Assembly: GCF_003858655.1 (NCBI RefSeq) | Contig: NZ_RQXV01000001.1 | Span: forward strand, 62,001-126,000 | Direction: 5' to 3' | Origin: Amphritea balenae | GTDB lineage: Bacteria; Pseudomonadota; Gammaproteobacteria; Pseudomonadales; Balneatricaceae | Length of the DNA: 64,000 nt | Shown here: piece after piece, positions 52,678 to 62,411 of the stretch | Numbering within the stretch: the stretch's first letter is position 1 | How the letters are laid out: each line of letters begins with the position of its first letter | Notes under the pieces: model-generated | Seen by the model: the letters and a program-made list of their open reading frames with translations, nothing else | Database searches by the model: none | What the model was told of the DNA's origin: nothing | Program-made: the position numbers and the translations under genes

Positions 52678-53676
52678 TCAGAATTGCAGCACCAGCATTT
52701 TCAAAGGAAACTGACCATCCGGCGATGGGAAGTCAGCTTCGGGCTTAATTTGTTGAATATCGAGCACTGGGCGCCCCGCTTTAGCAGCACAACGTTTTAC
52801 AACATCGAGCCAATCTTCAAATGCGACACTGGCAACATTATTGGCACATACCAACTGACCACCCGGCTTAGTCGCCAGTAAAGAAGGCTTCAGAACACTG
52901 GGATAATCACGAATCAGGTCAACGGTACCGAAAGAACTTTTCGCCCAACGCGGCGGATCGAGAAACACCAGATCGAACTGTTCCTCATCAATATGGGGAA
53001 AACTTTTAGGCTTGCGGCCCCGACCGACCCGCTGTTTAATCGGAATACCAGCAAGTTGTTTAGCCGCCGTAAAAAAGTCACTTTGAAAGAAACTGATCTG
53101 ATCTTCACTCAGACCGTTCAACCGGGCATTGTGCCGACCAACATTCAGAGAGCGGGTTGAGAAGTCAACGTTCAGCACCCGGTTAGCTCCGGCACTAGCA
53201 GCTACAACGCCAACACCGCATGTATAAGAGAACAGATTAAGCACCGACTTATTCGCAGCATTCTGCTGCATCCAACGCCGCCCCGCACGTATATCAAGAA
53301 ACAGCAGAGGATCCTGTCCCTGATGTTTACCCTTAACCAGATATTTTACACCCAGCTCATGACCTGTATATTCCAGGTTATCTAACTGCCGTTCATCAAC
53401 ACGACGTGAGTTCTTTTGGCTTCGATCGTTATAAACCAACTGCAGTGACTCAGCCAATGCCTGCTCTGTCACTTGCTGGATACTCTCTGCTTCGGTCTGG
53501 TCAATCGGCTCGTGAAATGTCTGAACCAACAACTGAGGACCATAGCGATCAACCGTAAGGCCAGCACAGCCCTCATTTGTGCCATGAAATAAACGGTAGC
53601 AATCGGTATTTTCGTCGTGCAACTGTTCCAGTAATCCGGTCCGGTTAGCCAACGCTTGTTGCAACTGAGAAATCAT
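52678..53676 (-). CDS. Class I SAM-dependent methyltransferase, RlmI-like rRNA methyltransferase
   Basis: 332 residues. An N-terminal part with HGTNEGCAGLTVDRYGPQLL, then the SAM fold: DIRAGRRWMQQNAANKSVLN, LFSYTCGVGVVAASAGANRV, VDFSTRSLNVGRHNARLNGL, and FDLVFLDPPRWAKSSFGTVD with the catalytic-site DPPRW motif of the RlmI/Trm-like 5-methylcytosine and related enzymes. It probably methylates 23S rRNA; the exact position is not readable. The cluster converges with the DUF3301 gene. The upstream 375 bp contain the downstream terminator of the DsrE gene. Confidence 0.85.
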   Translation of the reverse strand: MISQLQQALANRTGLLEQLHDENTDCYRLFHGTNEGCAGLTVDRYGPQLLVQTFHEPIDQTEAESIQQVTEQALAESLQLVYNDRSQKNSRRVDERQLDNLEYTGHELGVKYLVKGKHQGQDPLLFLDIRAGRRWMQQNAANKSVLNLFSYTCGVGVVAASAGANRVLNVDFSTRSLNVGRHNARLNGLSEDQISFFQSDFFTAAKQLAGIPIKQRVGRGRKPKSFPHIDEEQFDLVFLDPPRWAKSSFGTVDLIRDYPSVLKPSLLATKPGGQLVCANNVASVAFEDWLDVVKRCAAKAGRPVLDIQQIKPEADFPSPDGQFPLKMLVLQF

Positions 53677-53993
53677 TGAAAATCCTTAAGCAGAGTGAAT
53701 AACATTTGCAGCGATTGTAAGACAACCCAGTTCTCTCAATATCTGTTCCACGGCAGAAAGTCTGATAGATATAGTCCCTTGTAACAAGAATTGAGATATT
53801 TCCAGAGGTGATATCTGAATCGAACAGAATAATAACAGAGGAACCGATTTAAACAGAGCTTAAATATCCGTAACGAATACGATTACGCTTCAGTTAGAGC
53901 TTAGATTTCGACCTAAGCTGGTCAGCATAAGAAAGAACAAGCCTTCAGGTGAATTTTGATATATAAAAATCTCACCGTTAATTTAGACGCAAA
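53677..53993. other. Spacer upstream of the methyltransferase gene
   Basis: About 320 bp with no gene recognised. It should hold the methyltransferase promoter; imperfect AGATAT...ATATCT symmetry near 53794-53816 is the only structure seen. Confidence 0.35.
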
Positions 53994-54029
53994 CAAAAAC
54001 GCACCGTTCAGAGAGTCTGTCAGGTGCGT
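53994..54029 (-). terminator. Rho-independent terminator after the DsrE-like gene
   Basis: ACGCACC (53999-54005) pairs with GGTGCGT (54023-54029), followed by a T run on the minus strand. It begins 24 bp past the gene stop. Confidence 0.78.
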
Positions 54030-54052
54030 CAAAAAGATTGCTTAATCGCTAG

Positions 54053-54484
54053 TTAGAAATTAAAGACTCGGGTATCTGCTTCAAGCAACGCGGCAGCCAT
54101 AACCGGTGGTTTCGCAGCGCCAACGCCCTCCAGCAAAGCATCCAGCTGAATTCCTTTATTAGGCAGGTACAGTGCACAAACATCCACTTTCGCACCGCCT
54201 GACATAAGCTTTACCATCAATTGTTCAGGTGTCACATTTTTTGGTTTTAATGGCTCAGATACCTGATTCTTAAGCGCCATATCACCAGCACTATCACAAA
54301 GAAGAACGCTGACCTCAGCACCTTTATTCTGCATCATATTACCTAAAACCATGGCCATACCTCGAGCCTGTTGCTCTGAACTCGTCAAAGTTATCAGAAC
54401 TTTATCGACTGTTTCTTCCGCCATAACCTTAAGCGGGGAAACTAAAGCAGCAGCCAGAATGAATACTGTTACAAACTTTTTCAT
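54053..54484 (-). CDS. Exported DsrE/DsrF-like family protein
   Basis: 143 residues with a signal peptide (MKKFVTVFILAAALVSPLKV, cut near MAE-E). The mature part shows VDKVLITLTSSEQQARGMAM, then SVLLCDSAGDMALK with a Cys at the DsrE-like position, and DVCALYLPNKGIQ with a second Cys. DsrE-fold proteins relay sulfur or bind small molecules; this one is periplasmic. It lies 13 bp after the rhodanese gene in the same transcript, so a periplasmic sulfur-transfer pair is likely. Its partner and physiological substrate are unknown. Confidence 0.82.
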   Translation of the reverse strand: MKKFVTVFILAAALVSPLKVMAEETVDKVLITLTSSEQQARGMAMVLGNMMQNKGAEVSVLLCDSAGDMALKNQVSEPLKPKNVTPEQLMVKLMSGGAKVDVCALYLPNKGIQLDALLEGVGAAKPPVMAAALLEADTRVFNF

Positions 54485-54497
54485 ATTTTAACTATCC

Positions 54498-55082
54498 TTA
54501 TTTAGCTGCCTGCCAGGCAACAGCAGGGTCAATTTTATAACTCCAAGGTAAACCCGCATTGCGCCAACCATTTGCTGCCCGCACACCTTTTGAGTCACCT
54601 TCCTTTAAAGTACTGCCTTCGAAACCATCAACAACCGTCCAAACCTGCTTATAACCTTTTGCTGCTAAAAGATTCACTGCAGGTGCGCTACGCGATGAGC
54701 CGGAACGACACATTACAATAATGGTGGTATCCAACGTTGCACCGGCCTTATCTAATTTATCTAACACTTGTGAGCTAAAGGCTGGGTTTTTCACCATTGA
54801 CCAACTACTTTGCTTATCGCTCCAACCATTAATGTCTGCAAGCATCCAAGGCACATGAATATGAGTTGATGACGCAAAGCCTGTGAACTTGATCTCAACC
54901 GGATCACGGACATCCACAAGAATTGCTGAGTCATCAGCTTGCAACTTAGTCCAGGCTTCCTGAGCAGTAACATAAAGACCGAGAGAGGTCTGAGCTTTAA
55001 TTTTTTCTGGCTTATCTGCGGCTAAAACACCTGTTGCTACAACGCAATAGAGCAACCCCACCAGAAGCACGTTTTTATTCAT
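54498..55082 (-). CDS. Exported rhodanese-like sulfurtransferase
   Basis: 194 residues from ATG 55082; the ATG at 55094 four codons earlier overlaps the GGAAGG that serves as ribosome site. A signal peptide (MNKNVLLVGLLYCVVATGVL, cut near LAA-D) is followed by one rhodanese domain: SAILVDVRDPVEIKFTGFAS, then the active-site loop IIVMCRSGSSRSAPAVNLLA with the catalytic Cys, and WTVVDGFEGSTLKEGDSKGV. It acts on sulfane sulfur in the periplasm and is paired with the DsrE-like gene downstream. The C terminus WRNAGLPWSYKI is typical of this exported group. Confidence 0.88.
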   Translation of the reverse strand: MNKNVLLVGLLYCVVATGVLAADKPEKIKAQTSLGLYVTAQEAWTKLQADDSAILVDVRDPVEIKFTGFASSTHIHVPWMLADINGWSDKQSSWSMVKNPAFSSQVLDKLDKAGATLDTTIIVMCRSGSSRSAPAVNLLAAKGYKQVWTVVDGFEGSTLKEGDSKGVRAANGWRNAGLPWSYKIDPAVAWQAAK

Positions 55083-55167
55083 ACAACCTTCCATTAGATA
55101 TCACTAATATTAGAATTAACTATATTAACTTTTACTAATAAGGTAAAGTCTTAATCAATCTTCAGGC

Positions 55168-55193
55168 AAAAAAAACCACTCCGAAGAGTGGTC
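55168..55193 (-). terminator. Rho-independent terminator after mqo
   Basis: CCACTC (55176-55181), CGAA, GAGTGG (55186-55191) with a run of eight T on the minus strand (A tract 55168-55175). It lies about 50 bp beyond the mqo stop. Confidence 0.88.
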
Positions 55194-55241
55194 TTTGTAT
55201 CTTGGCATTGCACTAGTGTAAGGGTATTAGCATAAAACTTA

Positions 55242-56738
55242 TCAGGCCTGATAGTCCTTGTCTAACTGCAAAGTAGACAGTGTTCTTGCACGACTGGCTC
55301 GCAGTAGTGCGCCATCCTGAGTCAGATCCTGACCATAAGTAGGCGCCATCTGCTTAAGTTTTTCCTGCCACTCTGGCGTCGCCAACTGCTCAGGGAAACA
55401 ACGCTCTATCACATCGATCATTGTCGGCGTTGCCGTGGAAGCGCCCGGAGAGGCACCCAACAGAGCCGCCAGACGACCATCGGACGATGAAATCACTTCA
55501 GTACCAAATTCGAGCTTACCCTCACCTTCGGCATTTTTCTTAATGATCTGCACCCGCTGGCCTGCATATGAAAGCTCCCAGTCTTCATCTTTTGCGTCTG
55601 GGAAGAATCGACGTAGCGACTCGACACGATCAGAGTGTGATTGCATCACCTCACTGATCAGATAGCGGGTCAGGTCCATATTTTTGGCCCCTACCTGCAT
55701 CATCGGTTTCAGGTTACTCAGGCGAACACTCAAAGGCATATCCATCACAGAGCCTTCTTTCAGGAATTTAGTTGTAAAACCCGCAAAAGGTCCAAACAAC
55801 AAAGCACGTTCACCATCAATAAGACGGGTATCCAGATGTGGAACTGACATTGGTGGCGCACCTATAGGAGCCTGGCCATAAACCTTCGCCATATGCTGCT
55901 CTACGATTTCGGGCTTTCGACACACCAGCCACTGACCACTCACCGGGAATCCACCATAACCATCGGCTTCAGGAATACCTGACTTTTGCAGTAAAGGCAA
56001 AGCACCGCCGCCAGCACCTAGAAACAGGAAACGGGTACGAATAGATTCAGTCTGACCATTGTGGCCATTCTTTAGCTCAACCTTCCAGTCACCATCGCTG
56101 TACTGAGCCAGATCTTCTACCGAGCGGCTTAGCAGTAACTCAAAATCATCCTGCTGCTCCAGATAATCGACCATATTGCGAGCCAGCGCGCCAAAGTTAA
56201 CGTCGGCACCATAGCGAACACGGGTACCGGCAACAGGCTCACTGATATCACGATTCTTCATGATCAGCGGCATCCACTGCGCTAATACTTCAGGGTCTTC
56301 TGAGAATTCCATCTCTGCAAACTGAGGCTGCGCACTCAAAGCGGCATGGCGTTTACGCAGGAATTCAACATTTTCAGCACCCATCACAACACTCTGATGA
56401 GGCACATTATTGATAAAGTTATGAGGTTCTGGCAAAGAGCCCTGCTCTACCAGATAAGACCAGAACTGAAGGCTGGTTTCGAACGCGGCGTTAATAGAAA
56501 ACGCCTTGTCGGTATTGATGCTGCCACCTTCGCTTTGCGAAGTATAATTCAGCTCACAATAGGCCGCATGACCGGTACCCGCATTGTTCATCGCGTCGGT
56601 ACTTTCATGGGCAACATGGTCAAGACGCTCAACCATAGCTACTTTAAGGGAAGGGTCCAGCTGCTTAAGCAAAACCCCCAGAGTGGTGCTCATTGCACCT
56701 GCACCAACCAGTAGTACATCAACAGATTTTGAGGTCAT
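55242..56738 (-). CDS. mqo: Malate:quinone oxidoreductase
   Basis: 498 residues from ATG 56738 with GGCGAAG before it; an ATG at 56756 is less likely. FAD site VDVLLVGAGAMSTTLGVLLK, then STDAMNNAGTGHAAYCELNY, the Mqo-specific VPHQSVVMGAENVEFLRKRH, GADVNFGALARNMVDYLEQQ, RFLFLGAGGGALPLLQKSGI and GFPVSGQWLVCRKPEIVEQH. It oxidises malate to oxaloacetate and passes electrons to quinone, as a peripheral membrane enzyme of the TCA cycle. The upstream 400 bp have no gene. It is a single-gene unit ended by a terminator. Confidence 0.95.
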   Translation of the reverse strand: MTSKSVDVLLVGAGAMSTTLGVLLKQLDPSLKVAMVERLDHVAHESTDAMNNAGTGHAAYCELNYTSQSEGGSINTDKAFSINAAFETSLQFWSYLVEQGSLPEPHNFINNVPHQSVVMGAENVEFLRKRHAALSAQPQFAEMEFSEDPEVLAQWMPLIMKNRDISEPVAGTRVRYGADVNFGALARNMVDYLEQQDDFELLLSRSVEDLAQYSDGDWKVELKNGHNGQTESIRTRFLFLGAGGGALPLLQKSGIPEADGYGGFPVSGQWLVCRKPEIVEQHMAKVYGQAPIGAPPMSVPHLDTRLIDGERALLFGPFAGFTTKFLKEGSVMDMPLSVRLSNLKPMMQVGAKNMDLTRYLISEVMQSHSDRVESLRRFFPDAKDEDWELSYAGQRVQIIKKNAEGEGKLEFGTEVISSSDGRLAALLGASPGASTATPTMIDVIERCFPEQLATPEWQEKLKQMAPTYGQDLTQDGALLRASRARTLSTLQLDKDYQA

Positions 56739-57141
56739 ACAAACTTCGCCATTCAACTATAAATAATGGTGGCTGAGACGACTCCAGAACATGACTTGTG
56801 GCCTGTACAAAAAGATATGCCTACCTATCATATAGATATAACTTTTTGATATTCCTGAAATCTCTCACAATTGACCTGCTCAAGAGTCTGCCACAATGCT
56901 AACCAAATGACAGACTGTCCGCAGGCCAAAACCGTGGCGAAGATTATACTTATTCCTGAAAAAAAATCTTGTGCAATGCGGTAAAATATCATCATCCCTT
57001 AGGCTTATTGCTAGCCTAAAGTCGTACATATATGAGTCATTTCCTGTTTATTTGTGCCGAACAGAGTAATTTTCTGGTTATCTAAGAATTCCGTTGATTT
57101 CGGCTAAATCCGACGATAATTTTCAATATATTTTAAAAAAC
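56739..57141. other. 400-bp spacer upstream of mqo
   Basis: It should contain the mqo promoter. No gene, RNA or repeat was recognised; the stretch near 57080-57140 is AT-rich and ends at the chemoreceptor terminator. Confidence 0.4.
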
Positions 57142-57165
57142 AAAAAAGGGGCAAAAGCCCCTTTT
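57142..57165. terminator. Rho-independent terminator after the chemoreceptor gene
   Basis: GGGGC (57148-57152), AAAA, GCCCC (57157-57161) with T on both strands (A tract 57142-57147; TTTT after). Confidence 0.85.
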
Positions 57166-57181
57166 CCTTTCAGGTAATCGC

Positions 57182-58849
57182 TTATTCGACCCTAAACCGG
57201 CCAACCAACTGCAGTAATCGTTCAGCATCATCCGATAGCTGTTGCACAGAATGGCTATTCTCCTTAGCGATTTGGGTAGACATTTCAGAGTGACCCGCGA
57301 TCTCTGTAACTGTCTTATTCAGGTTCTCACATACCTGACTCTGCTCCTCTGCAGCAGTAGCTATGACAGTCGCCATCTCCTGGATATTATTCATGTGACC
57401 TGTCACTTTCTGAAGTTCCAAAACACCGGTCTCTGACTGAGAGACTGCCAGATCACTTTGCTTAAAGCTATTCTGCATAGTTTTTACAGCAACAACTGAT
57501 GCCTTCTTAAGCTTCTCTATACTTTCATGCACCTCTAAGGTACTGGACTGTGTACGGGTCGCCAGAGTACGCACCTCATCCGCAACCACAGCAAAGCCTC
57601 TGCCCTGTTCACCTGCCCGGGCAGCCTCAATCGCTGCGTTGAGTGCCAGCAGATTAGTTTGCTCAGCTATCTCCTGAATCACACCCACAATTGAGATAAT
57701 ATCCTGAACATTAGTTTCAAGAGTAGAGATTGCCTCATTAGAGCTACCTACATCCTGAGCCAGTACCTTTACCGCCTCAGTTAATTCGATAACACTGCCC
57801 TCTGCCTGCTGCAGGTTATCCTTTGAATCATTAGTGGAATTTGCCGTCTCAGCAGTGTTACTGGCAATATCATAGGCAGTCGCAGACATCTCATTCATTG
57901 CCGATGCTGAGTGCTCTATTTCAACCTGCTGCTGATTAAGAAGCTCAGTCACCTGAGCCATCTGTTCACGAATATCAGTCGAGTTTTGATTTACTTCATC
58001 CGCCAGACCGACAACCTCTTTGATCATGCTTTGCTGTGATGCAATAAAGCTATTGAAGTTTTTAGCTAAGACGCCTAGCTCATGCTCACCATCCACATCC
58101 ATACGAGAGGTTAGATCCCCCTCACCAGTTGAAAGCTTTTTCATAGATTCTGAAATCTTTGACAGCGGTCGCATCACTGAACGCTTAAGCAGTGAACCAA
58201 AGACGATGGACACCAACATCACTAACAGACTGATGACGATAAAATAACTCATCAACGATGTGAGACTGTCTTCGGCGGTTGTTTCTAATGAACCTAAAAT
58301 ACTATTCACGTCATCAAGATAAAATCCGGTTCCCACCATCAGATCCCAACGCTCAAAAAAAATCGCATAAGATAGCTTTTGCTCTGGCTGCTCCTGACCC
58401 GGCTTAGGAAAACGGTAACTGACAAAACCACCTCCCTGCTTACCTTCATTGACCAGATCGCGAATAATGTAAACACCGTCAGAATCCTGCAGGTCCCAAT
58501 AATTTTTACCTATGCCTTTCTCTGTTGCCCCCATGAAAGTACGCACACCCGACCCGGTATAACCAAAGAAATAGCCGCTTTCACCGTATTTAAGATTACG
58601 TAGGATTGGCAGAGCTTGCTCTAACGTGCCACCTGCTTCATATATATGTTTGACCGAATTGTAAGCCAGCACGGTATAAGCCTTAACTTCATCCCGCTTA
58701 ATCAGCATCAGGTTCTTGCCTGTATTATCCAGCTGCTGATCTGACAGCATTCGATTTTCAAAGTAAGTAAATGCGATCAGAATAATCGCAAGAAGAGAAA
58801 CAGGAGCGACCACCATAATGGTCAGACGTTTATTTATAGATATTGTCAT
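57182..58849 (-). CDS. Methyl-accepting chemotaxis protein with Cache domain
   Basis: 555 residues. Membrane helix 1 at about 9-29, a periplasmic single Cache (sCache_2) domain at 35-185 ([60 protein letters not shown]), membrane helix 2 near 195-218, HAMP at 220-272 ([20 protein letters not shown]), then the signalling domain with the conserved tip LEIA-type [20 protein letters not shown] and [20 protein letters not shown]. sCache_2 receptors often sense small carboxylates. It reports to CheA/CheW, not encoded nearby. No pentapeptide CheR tether is seen at the end (GRFRVE). Confidence 0.93.
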   Translation of the reverse strand: MTISINKRLTIMVVAPVSLLAIILIAFTYFENRMLSDQQLDNTGKNLMLIKRDEVKAYTVLAYNSVKHIYEAGGTLEQALPILRNLKYGESGYFFGYTGSGVRTFMGATEKGIGKNYWDLQDSDGVYIIRDLVNEGKQGGGFVSYRFPKPGQEQPEQKLSYAIFFERWDLMVGTGFYLDDVNSILGSLETTAEDSLTSLMSYFIVISLLVMLVSIVFGSLLKRSVMRPLSKISESMKKLSTGEGDLTSRMDVDGEHELGVLAKNFNSFIASQQSMIKEVVGLADEVNQNSTDIREQMAQVTELLNQQQVEIEHSASAMNEMSATAYDIASNTAETANSTNDSKDNLQQAEGSVIELTEAVKVLAQDVGSSNEAISTLETNVQDIISIVGVIQEIAEQTNLLALNAAIEAARAGEQGRGFAVVADEVRTLATRTQSSTLEVHESIEKLKKASVVAVKTMQNSFKQSDLAVSQSETGVLELQKVTGHMNNIQEMATVIATAAEEQSQVCENLNKTVTEIAGHSEMSTQIAKENSHSVQQLSDDAERLLQLVGRFRVE

Positions 58850-58957
58850 CTGCAGCCAGCCGTTTAATAAATCAGCTTTAATTCAACATCCAAACCGCCA
58901 GTATTTCAAACAACCTATTGCCCATTTCGGTAGGTTAGCTTTACGTCCGACAAGCAC

Positions 58958-58986
58958 AAAAAAAGCGGCATTCAGCCGCTTTTTTT
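58958..58986. terminator. Bidirectional terminator downstream of fabV
   Basis: AAGCGGC and GCCGCTT with A and T tracts on both sides (58958-58964 and 58980-58986). It lies just past the fabV stop and upstream of the chemoreceptor gene. Confidence 0.88.
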
Positions 58987-59002
58987 AATGACATGATGCA
59001 TC

Positions 59003-60196
59003 TCAAATATCGATCACATCAAACTCAACCATTGGGCTGACATCCGCATCGTAGTCAACAGAATCAAGACCAAAGCCAAACAACTTCAGGAATTCATCCT
59101 TGTATAGCTGGTAATCAGTCTGCTCAAACAGGTTTTCTGTGGTAATTTGAGGCCATAATTCACGGCATTTCTGCTGAATATCCTCACGCAGTTCCCAATC
59201 ATCCATACGCATACGATTATCCGCATCCATAGCGCCAGTATCACCGGCAATAGCCGTATTAAACAGACGGTAAACCTGCTCCATACAACCTTCGTGAACG
59301 CCCTCTTCGCGCATGATCTTAAAGACCATCGACAGATACAGAGGCATCACCGGAATTGCAGAGCTCGCCTGAGTAACAACTGACTTCAGAACAGCAACGT
59401 TTGCGCTACCACCCTTAGCTGACAATTTAGCATTCAAAGCAGATGCGGCACGGTCAACGTCTTTCTTCGCCTTGCCCAGCGCACCATCCCAGTAGATAGG
59501 CCAGGTAATATCGGTTCCGATATAGCTATAAGCCACCGACTTGCAGCCTTCAGCCAGCACCCCTGCATCATCCAGTGCGTTAACCCAAAGCTCCCAGTCT
59601 TCGCCGCCCATAACAGTCACAGTATCTGCTATTTCAGCTTCTGTCGCCGGCTCAATCTCGGCTTCAATCATCAGATCTTTATTCGTATCGATGGCTGTTG
59701 AACGGTAAGTTTCACCTATCGGTTTCAGACAAGAACGGATCACTTCACCGGTCTCAGGCATTTTACGAACCGGAGAAGCCAGCGAGTAAACAACCAGATC
59801 AATCTGACCCAGATCTTCTTTAATCAGATCAATAGTTTTTTGTTTAGCTTCATTAGAGAAAGCATCGCCATTGAGGCTTTTAGCATAAAGGCCCGCTTCG
59901 TGCGCTTTCTTATCGAATGCTGCTGCGTTATACCAGCCCGCAGTACCGGTCTTGCGCTCGGTGGCTGGCTTTTCGAAAAACACACCGATTGTGGCAGCAC
60001 CACAACCAAATGCAGAAGAGATACGGGAAGACATACCGTAGCCGCTGGAAGAACCTATTACCAATACACGCTTAGGTCCATTCTCAATAGCACCCTGAGC
60101 TTTGGTGTAATCAATCTGCTCCTGGATATTATTTTCACAACCAACGGGATGAGTTGTAGTACAGATAAAGCCACGAATCTTCGGTTTGATAATCAT
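59003..60196 (-). CDS. fabV: Enoyl-[ACP] reductase / trans-2-enoyl-CoA reductase FabV
   Basis: 397 residues, the normal FabV length (larger than FabI). Begins [20 protein letters not shown], with the NADH site [20 protein letters not shown] then [20 protein letters not shown]. The catalytic Tyr-x8-Lys is seen in [14 protein letters not shown]. It reduces the enoyl bond in the last step of fatty acid elongation in the cytoplasm. FabV enzymes are resistant to triclosan, which is a known family property and not tested here. It is a single-gene unit between two terminators. Confidence 0.95.
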   Translation of the reverse strand: MIIKPKIRGFICTTTHPVGCENNIQEQIDYTKAQGAIENGPKRVLVIGSSSGYGMSSRISSAFGCGAATIGVFFEKPATERKTGTAGWYNAAAFDKKAHEAGLYAKSLNGDAFSNEAKQKTIDLIKEDLGQIDLVVYSLASPVRKMPETGEVIRSCLKPIGETYRSTAIDTNKDLMIEAEIEPATEAEIADTVTVMGGEDWELWVNALDDAGVLAEGCKSVAYSYIGTDITWPIYWDGALGKAKKDVDRAASALNAKLSAKGGSANVAVLKSVVTQASSAIPVMPLYLSMVFKIMREEGVHEGCMEQVYRLFNTAIAGDTGAMDADNRMRMDDWELREDIQQKCRELWPQITTENLFEQTDYQLYKDEFLKLFGFGLDSVDYDADVSPMVEFDVIDI

Positions 60197-60338
60197 TCTT
60201 GTTCCACTTTATTTGTCATATTGCCTGCAAAACCCAAAAACAGAAAGCGCAGGGATATTGGAATTAGTGTGTTAAAACAGCCGGATAAGATACCTGATTT
60301 TAGCATTCTAATACAGTCTAAGCTTTTCATTCAGGCAT

Positions 60339-60371
60339 AAAAAAAGCCCGGTTTTCAAAGAAAAACCGGGC
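60339..60371 (-). terminator. Rho-independent terminator after etfA
   Basis: GCCCGGTTTT (60346-60355) pairs with AAAACCGGGC (60362-60371), followed by a T run on the minus strand (A tract 60339-60345). It lies about 80 bp past the etfA stop. Confidence 0.88.
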
Positions 60372-60450
60372 TAATACAAACATAAAAGGCAGGCTCTCAC
60401 CTCTTAATAGCACATAAAGTCAGGATCATTATCAATCCTGTAAAATCGAA

Positions 60451-61380
60451 TTAAAGCTTACCGTCCAGTTCAGGTACTGCTTCAAACAGGTCTGCAACCA
60501 GACCATAGTCAGCAACAGAGAAGATAGGCGCTTCTTCATCTTTGTTGATCGCTACAATCACCTTAGAGTCTTTCATACCGGCCAGATGCTGAATCGCACC
60601 GGAGATACCAACGGCAATGTACAGATCAGGTGCAACAATCTTACCTGTCTGGCCTACTTGCATATCGTTAGGAACAAAACCCGCATCAACCGCAGCACGG
60701 GAAGCGCCTACGGCAGCACCCAGCTTATCAGCAACAGATTCCAACAGAGCAAAGTTTTCACCATTACCCATACCACGACCACCGGAGATGATCACACTTG
60801 CAGCGGTCAACTCAGGACGATCGCTCTTCGCGACTTCTTCCCCGACAAAGCTGGAAATACCTGCATCGTGTGCAGCAGCCACCGCTTCAACAGCAGCACT
60901 ACCACCTTCAGTTGCAGCTGCTTCGAAAGCTGTACCACGCACAGTAATAACTTTAATCGCATCCAGAGACTTAACTGTCGCAATAGCGTTACCTGCATAG
61001 ATAGGACGGGCAAATGTATCTTCACTATCAACACGGATAATGTCAGATACCTGAGCAACGTCCAGTAGCGCAGCTACCCGAGGCATCACGTTTTTACCGG
61101 TTGTTGTGGCCGGAGCAACAACATGACTGTAATCACGACCCAGTTCAGCTACCAGCTGACTTAAGTTTTCCGCCAGCTGATGTTCGTATGCGGCATTATC
61201 AGCCAGTAAGACTTTGTCTACACCAGCAACGGATGCGGCAGCATCGGCAGCAGCCTGACAGCCAGAACCTGCAACCAGCACATGAATCTCGCCGCCGATT
61301 TGAGTAGCAGCAGTCACTGCATTCAGCGTTGCTGCCTTCAGGGACTGGTTATCGTGTTCTGCAATAATCAATATAGCCAT
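60451..61380 (-). CDS. etfA: Electron transfer flavoprotein alpha subunit
   Basis: 309 residues. N-terminal Rossmann-like half ([20 protein letters not shown]) and C-terminal FAD-binding half with [60 protein letters not shown] and the final [16 protein letters not shown]. With EtfB it accepts electrons from acyl-CoA and other flavin dehydrogenases and passes them to ETF-QO. It lies 12 bp after etfB on the same strand. The ETF-QO gene is divergent from this pair, so the complete electron path to ubiquinone is grouped here. Confidence 0.97.
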   Translation of the reverse strand: MAILIIAEHDNQSLKAATLNAVTAATQIGGEIHVLVAGSGCQAAADAAASVAGVDKVLLADNAAYEHQLAENLSQLVAELGRDYSHVVAPATTTGKNVMPRVAALLDVAQVSDIIRVDSEDTFARPIYAGNAIATVKSLDAIKVITVRGTAFEAAATEGGSAAVEAVAAAHDAGISSFVGEEVAKSDRPELTAASVIISGGRGMGNGENFALLESVADKLGAAVGASRAAVDAGFVPNDMQVGQTGKIVAPDLYIAVGISGAIQHLAGMKDSKVIVAINKDEEAPIFSVADYGLVADLFEAVPELDGKL

Positions 61381-61392
61381 CTGATCGTCCCC

Positions 61393-62142
61393 TTAAATTA
61401 CTTTGGCTTCATTTTTCAGTTTGTCGACCAGTTCCTCGACAGAGGCAACCTTGATACCAGCCTGACGCTCTGCCGGAGGCTCAACACTTAGCAACTGAGT
61501 ATGCGCCTTTACAGCAACACCCAGATCTTCCGGGGTCTTAGTATCCAGAGGCTTACGCTTAGCTTTCATAATATTTGGCAGAGAAGCATAACGCGGTTCA
61601 TTCAAACGCAGATCCGTAGTAACAATAGCAGGCATATTCAGTTCAACTGTCTGCAAACCACCGTCTACTTCGCGGGTAACCTGAACCTTTTCACCTTCAA
61701 CCTTAACTTCAGATGCGAACGTGCCTTGCGGCATATTCGTCAGCGCAGCCAACATCTGACCGGTCTGATTGTTATCACTATCGATCGCCTGTTTGCCCAT
61801 GATAACCAGGCCTGGCTGCTCGTCTTCAACAACTTTAGCCAGCAGTTTAGCAACCGTCAGGGACTCAAGATTTTCATCGGACTGAACCAGAATACCGCGA
61901 TCAGCGCCCAGCGCCAGTGCGGTACGAATCTGTTCCTGTGCCGCCTGCGGCCCCAGAGACACAACTACTATCTCAGAAGCAACACCGGCTTCTTTAAGAC
62001 GTACAGCTTCTTCTACGGCGATCTCGCAGAACGGATTCATCGCCATTTTTACATTACTCAGATCAACGTCACTGTTATCAGATTTAACACGTACTTTTAC
62101 GTTGTAATCGATAACGCGCTTGACAGTCACCAGCACTTTCAT
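61393..62142 (-). CDS. etfB: Electron transfer flavoprotein beta subunit
   Basis: 249 residues from ATG 62142 ([20 protein letters not shown]), with GGCGG at good spacing; an ATG six bases earlier is too close to it. Conserved parts: [20 protein letters not shown], the AMP-binding loop with [32 protein letters not shown], and [20 protein letters not shown]. It forms the ETF heterodimer with EtfA, which is encoded directly after it. The upstream 270 bp are shared with the divergent ETF-QO gene and carry an inverted repeat. Confidence 0.97.
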   Translation of the reverse strand: MKVLVTVKRVIDYNVKVRVKSDNSDVDLSNVKMAMNPFCEIAVEEAVRLKEAGVASEIVVVSLGPQAAQEQIRTALALGADRGILVQSDENLESLTVAKLLAKVVEDEQPGLVIMGKQAIDSDNNQTGQMLAALTNMPQGTFASEVKVEGEKVQVTREVDGGLQTVELNMPAIVTTDLRLNEPRYASLPNIMKAKRKPLDTKTPEDLGVAVKAHTQLLSVEPPAERQAGIKVASVEELVDKLKNEAKVI

Positions 62143-62260
62143 CTGCATACCGCCTATTTCTTCTTTATTATCAATGATTAAATTCGTTTAATATAACGAA
62201 CCTGCCAGGCAAAAATTAGGGCATTCCCTTATTTTACACAGCAAGTGAGAATAAGCAATG

Positions 62261-62310
62261 ACCCTAATAGGTTAAAAGGGTTGATTTTTACCCCTGTTCT
62301 TTATTAGGGT
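62261..62310. promoter_or_regulatory. Spaced inverted repeat in the etfB / ETF-QO divergent promoter
   Basis: ACCCTAATA (62261-62269) and TATTAGGGT (62302-62310) are exact reverse complements with centres 41 bp apart, about four helical turns. This could be a pair of repressor half-sites or a hairpin in the ETF-QO leader; the regulator is unknown. Confidence 0.35.
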
Positions 62311-62411
62311 AAACACCTATAAAAATTAAAATGCATCTTTCCTGCACAAGGATAGACGCTCTGATTCTACATGAACTATAATGCAGGATCTATGTTCGCT
62401 GGGAGAAAAAC

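Noticed and set aside
61501-62181. 226-codon plus-strand frame opposite etfB
   Set aside because: Antisense to a well-conserved EtfB and of odd composition (Asn, Gln, Phe, Arg), typical of a shadow frame.
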